From assembly GCA_035771175.1 (NCBI GenBank), contig CM069603.1, positions 26,450,286 through 26,514,285 on the forward strand: a DNA stretch of 64,000 bases, given 5' to 3'. Position 1 is the stretch's first letter, and each line of letters opens with the position of its first letter. Below, in pieces: positions 56,236-64,000 of the stretch. This DNA is from Paratinospora sagittata (lineage: Eukaryota > Streptophyta > Magnoliopsida > Ranunculales > Menispermaceae). The notes under the pieces are model-generated. The model had not been told where the DNA came from and made no database searches. It worked only from the letters and a program-made list of their open reading frames with translations. The translations under genes and the position numbers were made by a program.

Positions 56236-59200
56236 GTGGCTTTTCAAATCCTAGAGTTTTTAGAGTTTGATGCAATTCTAGGGATGAATTGGCTCGCGGC
56301 TTATCATGCAGTTGTCGACTATTTCGCGAAGAGAATCATTTTCCAGATCCACGGACACCTAGTGTTTACACTACAGGGTAGAGCTTCAGACCAGACAGTC
56401 ACAAGGGGTAGATTTGTGATTGATGGAGATAGGGAGATTTTGGCTGGGTTAGTGCCTGATGAGGAAGAGACTAGTGAAGTGATACTTGAGGATATTGCCA
56501 TTGGTAGGGACTTTCTAGATGTGTTCCCTGCGGATCTTCCAAGACTACCACCGAAGCGAGAGATCGATTTCATTATTGAACTAGTCCCTGGCACGAAGCC
56601 TATCTCCATGGCACCACATAGAATGGCGCCAGCCGAGTTGAGAGAGTTGCAGAAACAGCTCGAGGAGTTATTGGCCAAGGGCTTTGTTTGCCCGAGCGTG
56701 TCACCCTGGGAAGCTCCAGTTCTTTTTGTGAAAAAAGAAAGATGGGAGCTTGCGGTTGTGCATCGACTATCGCCAATTGAACAGGGTGACCATCAAGAAC
56801 AAATATCCTCTCCCAAGGATTGATGACTTGTTTGATCAGTTGAGGGGAGTGAAGTATTTTTCGAAGATTGATTTGCGCTCCGGGTATCATCAGCTGAGGA
56901 TCAGGGAGGAGGATGTGCCTAAGACAACATTCAGAACCCACTATGGACATTATGAGTTCTTTGTGATGCCATTTGGTGTGACTAATGCACCAGCGATGTT
57001 CATGGACCTGATGCAGAGGGTCTTTAGGCAGTATCTGGATAAGTTTGTCATCATTTTCATTGATGACATATTGGTGTATTCCAAGACTCGGGCTGAGCAT
57101 GAGGAACACGTCAAAGTGACCTTGCAGACTCTGAGAGAGCATAGGTTATATGCAAAGCTGAGCAAGTGCGAGTTTTGGATCACCGAAGTGAAGTTCTTAG
57201 GTCATATGGTGAGTTCTGAGGGGATTTCAGTTGATCCGTCTAAGGTTGAAGCCATTATCAATTGGCCTAGGTCTACCACAGTGACCGAGATCAGAAGTTT
57301 TCTTGGGTTAGTTGGTTACTATAGGAGATTCGTTCAGGGATTCTCCAAGATAGCTACGCCTATGACTAGGCTCACCCAGAAAGATGTGTCCTTTGTATGG
57401 ACTGAGGAGTGTGAGAATGCCTTTTCAGAGCTGAAGAAAAGATTGACATCCACGCCAGTGTTGATTTTGCCAGAGCCTGATCAGGAGTTAGTTATCTACA
57501 CGGATGCCTCTCGTATCGGCTTGGGTTACGTGTTGATGCAAAAGGATAGGGTCATTGCTTATGCATCGAGGCAGTTGAAGGTGCATGAAAAGAACTATCC
57601 TGTTCATGACTTAGAATTGGCCGCAGTGGTTTTTGCTTTGAAGATTTGGAGGCATTATCTCTATGGTGAAAGATTCACTTTGTATTTTGACCATAAGAGC
57701 CTCAAGTACTTGTTCTCTCAGAAGGAATTGAACATGAGGCAGAGAAGGTGGTTAGAGCTCCTCAAATACTATGATTTTACATTGGAATACCACCCAGGTA
57801 AAGCCAATGTAGTGGCTGATGCATTGAGCATGAAGCGGGTAGAGACAGTTATGGTAGCACGCCAGATGTCTCATGAGTGGAGACTACTTGAGGCGGCTAC
57901 GATCATGAGTATATGTGCTACCCCTTCAGATCAAATTGTGATATGTGCTCAGATGAGAGCTCAGCCTACGCAGGTCCAGGAGGTGATTGACCAACAGAGA
58001 CTTGACGTTGATTATGTGATGTACAAGTCTTGGGCTGAGAGCAATGATTTTTCTGATTGTCATCTGATGGTGCCTTAAGATTTAGGGGACGTTTATGGGT
58101 TCCCACAAATCCACGACTCAGACAGAGTGTGCTCCAAGAAGCTCACAGATCTCATTATGCTATTCATCCTGGCGGAACCAAGATGTATCATGATATGAAA
58201 AGAAGGTATTGGTGGCCCGACATGAAGAGAGATACAGCTCAGTTCATTCAGAGGTGTGAGATCTGTCAGAGAGTCAAAGCTGAGCATCAGAGGCCTGGAG
58301 GGCAGATGCAACCGCTTGCCATTCCTAAGTGGAAGTGGGAGCATGTCACTATGGACTTTGTTGTGGGATTACCCAACACCCCGAGGAGACATAATGCTGT
58401 TTGGGTTATTATTGATCGCCTGACTAAGTCCGCTCACTTTCTACCGGTGAACACTAGGGATTCTATGGACAAGCTGAGCAGACTCTATATGCGGGAAATA
58501 ATCAGATTACATGGAGTGCCAGTTTCGATTGTGTCAGATAGGGATCCGAGGTTTACATTGGTATTTTGGCAGGGGTTGCAGAGGCAGCTCGGCACTAGAC
58601 TAGATCTCAGTACCGCTTTTTACCCTCAGACGGATGGCCAGTCTGAGAGGTTGATATCTATTTTGGAGGATATGCTTCGAGCTTGTGTCCTTGAGTCCAG
58701 TGGTAACTGGGAGGAGTACATACATCTGTGTGAGTTCGCGTACAACGACAGCTATCAGTCCAGTATTGGCATGGCTCATTTTGAGGCATTGTATGGTTAA
58801 CCCTGTAGATCTCCGGTCTGTTTGACGGAGGTAGGGGATATTGCAGTGATGGGACCAGAGTTTGTACAAGAACACACAGAGAAGATTAAGATGATCAAGC
58901 ATAATATGAAGGTTGCCCAAGACAGGCAGAAGAGTTACGCTGATGCCAAACAGAAGACCGTAGAGTTCGAGGTGGGTGACCAACTTTTATTGAAGGTCTC
59001 ACCTCAGAAGGACCAGACGAGATTTGGGATAAAAGGCAAGCTCGCTCCGAGATTTATTGGGCCGTTCGAGGTTTTAGAACGAATTGGCCCCGTCGCTTAC
59101 CGATTAGCCTTGCCACCTCAGTTAGCAGCAGTCCACAATGTCTTTCATGTGTTAATGCTGAGAGTGTACAAGAGAGATTTTGATCATGTCTTGGGCTGGA

Positions 59201-59440
59201 GGAACATTGAGCTGAGGCAGGATGGGACTTATGATGAGGAACCTATTTAGATACTTTGACCGGAAGGTCCAGAAGTTACGTAACCGCGAGATTCCGATGG
59301 TTAAGGTGAGATGGCAGTTCCATGGCGAGGAGGAGGTTACTTGGGAGCGTGAGGACTACATGATGGAGCACTTTGTCGAGTTCATGGGCTTAGTTAATTT
59401 CTTAACCTTAAAACTTCGAGGACGAAGTTCATTCTAAGGT
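56236..59440 (+). pseudogene. Tekay-like pol (PR-RT-RNase H-IN-chromodomain), nearly complete
   Basis: Protease is only the C-terminal half (AILGMNWLAAYHAVVDYF). RT: MAPAELRELQKQLEELLAKG, frameshift at about 56740, then [30 protein letters not shown] and the catalytic FIDD (57056-57067). RNase [28 protein letters not shown]. Frameshift at about 58070. Integrase: HHCC as H-X3-H-X29-C-X2-C (58153-58266), then the DDE triad in MDFVVGLP, SDRDPRF and QSERLISILED, all intact. A TAA stands in ALYG-stop-PCRSP (58798) and a TAG after DEEPI (59248). The tail has [18 protein letters not shown] and the chromodomain VKVRWQFHGEEEVTWERED (about 59300). Catalytic residues are kept, so decay is moderate, but it cannot make a full polyprotein. 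Confidence 0.85.
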
Positions 59441-59447
59441 GGGTGTG
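59405..59447 (+). other. Conserved stem-loop and PPT before the 3' LTR
   Basis: AACTTCGAGGACGAAGTT forms a hairpin (ACTTCG/CGAAGT). The purine tract TAAGGTGGGTGTGA follows and abuts the LTR at 59449. Both are standard for plant chromoviruses. Confidence 0.85.
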
Positions 59448-59448
59448 A

Positions 59449-62400
59449 TGTGATGCCCCGAAAATTATTTCATCTAGCACATAACCCAATTGTATTTTGC
59501 CTAAACTCTATGTGTTGCCTTGATATGTTTGGTATTTGTTTGATGGTTGTTTAATGTTTGTATATTTGATGCTTGATAATGTATATAAATATGTGCATTA
59601 TAAATTGTATATGGGTCATGTTAAATTAAAGTATAATGCACATGTTATTATTTATGCATGGGCCCATTAAACCATGAATTGATATGGGTTAGGATTGATT
59701 GAATAAAAGGATTAAACCATGAATTGATATGGGTTAGGATTGATATGGTGTATTAAATGGATTGGACATTTAAAATACATGGAAGCATGAGATTGGTTAA
59801 AGTACATGTGGTTGGTATGAGTAGTATGAGACCAACACATGTCAAGTTGGTGCATGAAAATGGACAAGTGTCCCATGCCCCATTTATCTACTCTAACACA
59901 TGTCAAGTTGGTGGATGAGACCAACACATGTCAAGTTGGTGCATGAGAATGAACAAGTGTCCCCTGCCCCATTTCTCTTTTCCAATACATGTCAAGTTGG
60001 TGCATGAAAATGGACAAGTGTCCCATGTCCCATTTCTCTTCTCCAACACATGTCAAGTTGGTGCATGAAAATGGACAAGTGTCCCATGCCCCATTTCTCT
60101 TCTCCAACACATGTCAAGTTGGTGCATGAGAATGAACAAGTGTCCCATGCCCATTTCTCTTCTCCAACACATGTCAAGTTGGTGCATGAAAATGGACAAG
60201 TGTCCCATGCCCCATTTCTCCTCTCCAACACATGTCAAGGTTGGTGCATGAGAGTGGACAAATGTCCCATGCCCTACTTCTCTTCTCCAAGGAAGTCCTA
60301 GAGGGTGAGATGAGTAGAGAGAAAGGAAAAAAAGAAGAGAAAGAAAAGAAGAAGAGAAAGAAAGAGGGAGTTGCTTTGAGGAAAATCTCAGCAACGTTTT
60401 CATCAAAGGGATAGATCTTGGGGATACATGGTCAGATTGTGCTCAAACTTTGTCAGCAACTTCGTAGCTTATGGTTATGCATTCTGGTCGGTGGAGATCT
60501 TGATTAGGGTTTTCTTCTGAGAGATATAACCTCTCAAACAAAGCTGGTTGGAAAGTCTGGATTTCTTGCGTAGTTTAGATCAAACTAATAGATCTCCTAA
60601 ATCTACCGTTGGATGGCTATGATATTTGGGAATGTGGTTTAAAGCTGATGTTTCTGTATTATGAACGGTAGAGATGTTTATGGGTATTTGTGTGATATAG
60701 TCATCTGAGTTTGAGTATTTGCAGCAGGAAAGGAGAAATTGTCCGATTAGAGACTTGTTCATCAAAGAGACTTATCATTTCGGTCCACCGTTGGATTGAG
60801 CTGAGGTTTGGACAGAAGGTTTGTTTCTTAAAATAGTTCAATCAGTACGGTTGATTTTGTGATTAAATAGTTCTGTTGGTAGATTGATACATCTGAACAG
60901 AATATTAAATGAAGAATTGGTAGGGTTGCTTGTATTAGACTTAAATTTAGAATATGAACTTAGACCTTGCCAAATAGCTTGCATATCAACTATGTTGACC
61001 TAGTTGTCATTGTTGATGAACCCATGACGCAAAATCAGTGATATACATGGCTGAACATGGTGACCTAGTGTAAATCGGCAATATGGCCTAAGTATGGAAA
61101 ATTTCATATTTTAGGGCTTTTGATGCTTTTGGCCTAGAATCATTGAATTGATGCAACTTATGTTTAATTAAGCATGATTAGGGTTGATTATGCTACTGAT
61201 CTGGTGGTTGTGACCATATCATGGGTTATGCCTACTTGTGATCAAATGACCCAATTTGAGCATGTTTATGCCTAAGGAATTGAAAATCAGTATTTTTGAT
61301 TAAGAGAATGGTTTGTGAATGAGAACTATGCATTAGAGGCCTAAGTCATGTGATTTGAGTTGAATGATGGGCTTAGATGGGATTTAGGCTTATTGTCTAT
61401 ATGTGGGCTGATTTAGGGTTGATGTGTAATGTCTATGTGATTGAGCATAGAAATTGATGTATGGTTGGATATTGATGAATGTTTCAGGACCTTGATTGGG
61501 TTGATTCGGTTTGGTGTCCGTGTGTGGTTAGCTACTCTCTCGAGGCTTGGTCATGAGTAGACTTCATTTATGATTATATCTTTTATGTCATCATATCACT
61601 TATATATATTGTATGTTAAAAGCATGAATGTGTCGTAATGTTTTGAATGATGCATAGATTTGAGAAAACTTTATGACTTTGGTTGGGCCCATCTATCTGG
61701 CTAATAGGAGGACTTAACCTTGTCATAGGAGGGTTTTAAAAAGGAAATATTTGGGGATGAGAACGGTACGGTGAAATAGACGTGCACTAGTAACCCCAAT
61801 GCATGTGGAATGTGGATCCAAATTGATAAGCTTTTACTTGCATCGAACTTATTATAAATGCTTGATATCTATATGTTATGAGCTTTTAATCATGCTACAC
61901 ATTGACATGCATACATGATGTTTATTGATGAGTATTGATAGCATATTTGAATTCTATTCACTGGGCACCGTTGGCTCACCCTCATTTTCCTCTTTCAGGT
62001 CCTTTTGTCCTGAATAAGGGCAAAGGAGTAGTCATATCTTAAGGGCCTTGCCGGCGAGAGAATCCAAGGCCTCGATGTGAGTTGAGAGGCATTTTGATTG
62101 AACTGTGTTTTAAATTATGATGTATTATATTTTGAACTATATAATTATAACACTTACCACATTGTAGTATGGGTGAGTTGGGACTTGTTAGATAGACCAT
62201 GTGGGCATATGACGATTTTTTTTGTAGCCGTAGTTTTGGACTTTACGTGTATGTCCATTTTGATGGACTGTAGGGATTATGGTTTTATTTATGGTTCATT
62301 TTTATGGATTATCTCTTGTCTTGGATGATTAATACAGTGGGTAGTTTTGTTTAGTACCTTTTTATATTATGTTGTTGTTTGGGATAAGGCTCGTAGGGTC

Positions 62401-62517
62401 TCAACCACCTCACGGGGGTTGAGAAGTGGTTGGAGATGCCTACGCCGGGCGTCCCGCCCCGGCATTCCTCACGCCATTTCTTGCGGGGTTGGTGGTCCGG
62501 GGTGCGGGGTCGCAACA
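59449..62517 (+). mobile_element. Third LTR (3' LTR of the surviving unit)
   Basis: 3,069 bp, TGTGATGCCCCGAAAATTA...GGGGTCGCAACA. It has eight minisatellite units (59830-60290), one copy only of the 'ggggatgagaacggtacgg' repeat (61754), and the GC-rich block at 62441-62500 that its 5' partner lacks. Confidence 0.85.
59830..60290 (+). repeat. 62-bp minisatellite, eight units, LTR 3
   Basis: Eight units of the same repeat as in LTR 1 and LTR 2, followed by a purine tract at 60296-60380. Confidence 0.9.
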
Positions 62518-63009
62518 GTTATACATAAGGCCTTTTTGTCATGCCCGGGTTGCACCGCAGTGCTCCCTACCTAGGGTGATGAGTACCCCCGCAGGGCATA
62601 CTCCAGCCATTATGGACCCATAATATTGTCTCCATTGTACAATCTACAACATAGTGTCCTTTACCCCCTGCACAATCCACAGAACAGGGAGGGCCTCCCC
62701 CAGATTCGAACTCGTAACCTCCCTTAAGGAGTTAGATTTGGCAATCTGAGTAACCACTGAGCCAATGGTTCCATTGAGCCAATGGTTCAGTGGCTACTCA
62801 GATTGCGAAATCTAACTCCTTAAGGGAGGTTACGAGTTCGAATCTGGGGAAGGCCCTCCCTGTGTTGTGGATTGTGCAGGGGGTAAAGGACACTGTGTTG
62901 TAGATTGTACAATGGAGACAATATTATGGGTCCATAATGGCTGGAGTATGCCCTACGGGGGTACTCATCACCCTGGGTAGGGGCACTGCGGTGCAACCTG
63001 GGCGTGACA
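62518..63009. mobile_element. Fold-back element with tRNA-like core at the LTR end
   Basis: Arms of about 230 bp (62535-62764 and 62776-63009) are near-perfect inverted repeats, ends TGTCATGCCCGGGTTGCACCG and complement. Outer parts match the B arms at 27557 ('gggtgatgagtacccccg'). The inner part holds box A-like TGGCTCAGTGGTTACTC (62748-62764, minus) and box B-like ACGAGTTCGAATCTG (62701-62716 minus; 62832-62846 plus). At the left edge 'tatacataaggccttttt' is half of the palindrome seen at 27540. It sits exactly between the LTR end and the TTCAT repeat. Confidence 0.75.
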
Positions 63010-63014
63010 TTCAT

Positions 63015-64000
63015 AATATTTTATTTTGATATATAGATAAGAATGTTAAATTAATTAGGTCTATAGTATTATTAGATTGCTTATGCATGCCTATTGTACA
63101 TGATTATATATATACCATGTTGTGATTGTTAGCCATGATGATATGTGTGTCAACATGATTTTTATTCTGATCAAATGATAATTGGATGCATGCAATTCAT
63201 GTGGTAATTGAATTCATTTATAAATTATAATGCCTGATAATGAAACGTATGACTTGGAATATCGGTATAGTAAAGTTCATGCGTGAATACTATTATAATT
63301 GACTTTGTTACATGATACCATGTGTAATGGAGTTTGAATATGTTTTATGAATGCACTTAATATCGTACTTATACTGTACGTATGGCGTGACATCACTAAA
63401 GAATACAATTAAGATAAGAATCACATATATGAGGCAGTTATTCTAAGGAATATCACCATTGATTATTATGGGGCAGTTATTCTAAGGAATATCGCCAATG
63501 TTTATTATGGGGCAGTTATTCATGATGAATATCGCCAATGAGTTCTAATTTTTGGGTAGTGCCACCCTGAGTTTGATTTCCTAAAGGTACGTGATTTAGA
63601 ACGTGATAAAATTCTCGACTCAAACAATCTAATGTTGCAACGATTAATGTGTGAAACTTGTTTGTAATGTTCTTGTGTATATATCATGATAAAATATTGT
63701 GAATTGTTTAGATGACCCATTGGGCTTTCAAGCTCACCCCTATTTTTCATATGCAGGTGCTTAGGAGAATAAAATCGTGAGTTCGTGACATAGTTCAGAG
63801 TAGTAGGGGTGGGTTAATTAAATTGTTAGTATTATGGTGATAGGACTGAATATTTTTATTTGATTTTAAAAGTTTATTATTTGAACGGATTGTATTGACA
63901 ATCGAAATTCAATGAACATTATTACAGTTAGTAAAGACCCTGTGATTTATTTCACGTGTGAATGCCTTGGACTTGAATTCTATTTGATGAATGTATTTAA
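63015..64000 (+). other. Ty3-LTR-like sequence, right edge of window
   Basis: There is no gene. AT-rich sequence holds a three-copy tandem repeat at 63431-63540 and the motif TTTCAAGCTCACCCCTATTTTTCATATGCAGG (split here as TTTCAAGCTCACCCC and TTTTTCATATGCAGG, 63726-63757). That motif corresponds to the AGCTCACC region of the other Ty3 LTRs. It continues past the window and may belong with 50291-51487. Confidence 0.4.
63431..63540 (+). repeat. Three-copy ~47-bp tandem repeat
   Basis: Units 'ggggcagttattctaagg' + 'aatatcgccaatg' occur at about 63431, 63470 and 63508, the last with 'catgatg' in place of 'ctaagg'. They lie about 200 bp before the AGCTCACC motif. Confidence 0.85.

Larger units (their letters stand above)
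51488..63009 (+). mobile_element. Tekay-like composite with three LTR segments, TSD TTCAT
   Basis: TTCAT at 51483-51487 and 63010-63014 bracket the following: partial LTR (51488-52515), 3' internal remnant with PPT (52515-52635), LTR (52636-55507), PBS, gag, pol, PPT, LTR (59449-62517) and a fold-back element (62518-63009). This is the order LTR-int-LTR-int-LTR with the first unit mostly deleted, as expected after unequal recombination between elements sharing an LTR. Each full LTR is 2.9-3.1 kb. Confidence 0.75.

Noticed and set aside
62700..62850. tRNA gene
   Set aside because: Box A- and B-like sequences are present but no cloverleaf or anticodon arm can be drawn, and the sequence is mirrored in a fold-back element.

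Overview
The window is a eudicot-like plant nuclear segment built almost wholly of nested, decayed LTR retrotransposons. It is AT-rich, uses plant-type primer-binding sites (tRNA-Met and tRNA-Asp) and carries Ty3/gypsy chromovirus (Tekay/Del-like), Ty3 Athila-like and Ty1/copia SIRE-like sequence. I found no intact host gene. The only recognisable cellular gene piece is a broken serpin fragment near 51.1-51.4 kb. The species cannot be named from the sequence alone.

Layout. 1-3163: 3' part of a copia LTR interrupted by an Athila-type solo LTR. 3248-7691: fragment of one Ty3 LTR fused to the gag and complete 5' LTR of a minus-strand Tekay-like element. 7783-9612: copia LTR fragment. 9.7-15.5 kb: a broken 'putative plant transposon protein' ORF, split by a non-autonomous LTR element (10163-14824) that itself holds an Athila solo LTR (13266-14732). 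16070-44689: one 2.5-kb Ty3 solo LTR (TSD GATGG) stretched to 28.6 kb by insertions. These are a non-autonomous minus-strand copia element (16785-40076) and an Athila solo LTR (41622-44432) with a second, inverted solo LTR inside it (42137-43508). The copia element's own 5' LTR carries another solo LTR (23654-24965) and a 14.2-kb inverted Athila composite (25822-40059, TSD GGTTC). 45.5-50.0 kb: a chromovirus relic without recognised LTRs. 50.3-51.5 kb: pyrimidine-rich sequence and the serpin fragment. 51488-63009: a Tekay-like composite with three LTR segments and a fold-back element at its right end, flanked by TTCAT. 63010-64000: sequence resembling another Ty3 LTR.

The most unusual object is 25822-40059. 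A plus-strand Athila-like gag-pol element and a minus-strand partner meet tail to tail through opposed LTRs inside a single target-site duplication. The partner shares the autonomous element's leader, PBS, 3' UTR and PPT but replaces gag-pol with its own roughly 445-codon ORF, which keeps a gag C-terminal-like motif. A plausible reading is an autonomous/non-autonomous pair joined in one insertion event or by later recombination. The copia element at 16785-40076 follows the same logic: gag is kept, pol is absent, and a single-frame ORF of about 1,017 codons takes its place.

Regulatory architecture inside the LTRs is also notable. Athila-type LTRs carry a GC-rich palindromic cluster a fixed 70-86 bp upstream of a TATA box that abuts an AAACCCTAA telobox-like motif. 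The copia LTRs carry arrays of CG-containing hairpin boxes upstream of their TATA boxes. The Tekay LTRs carry a 62-bp minisatellite of variable copy number followed by a purine tract.
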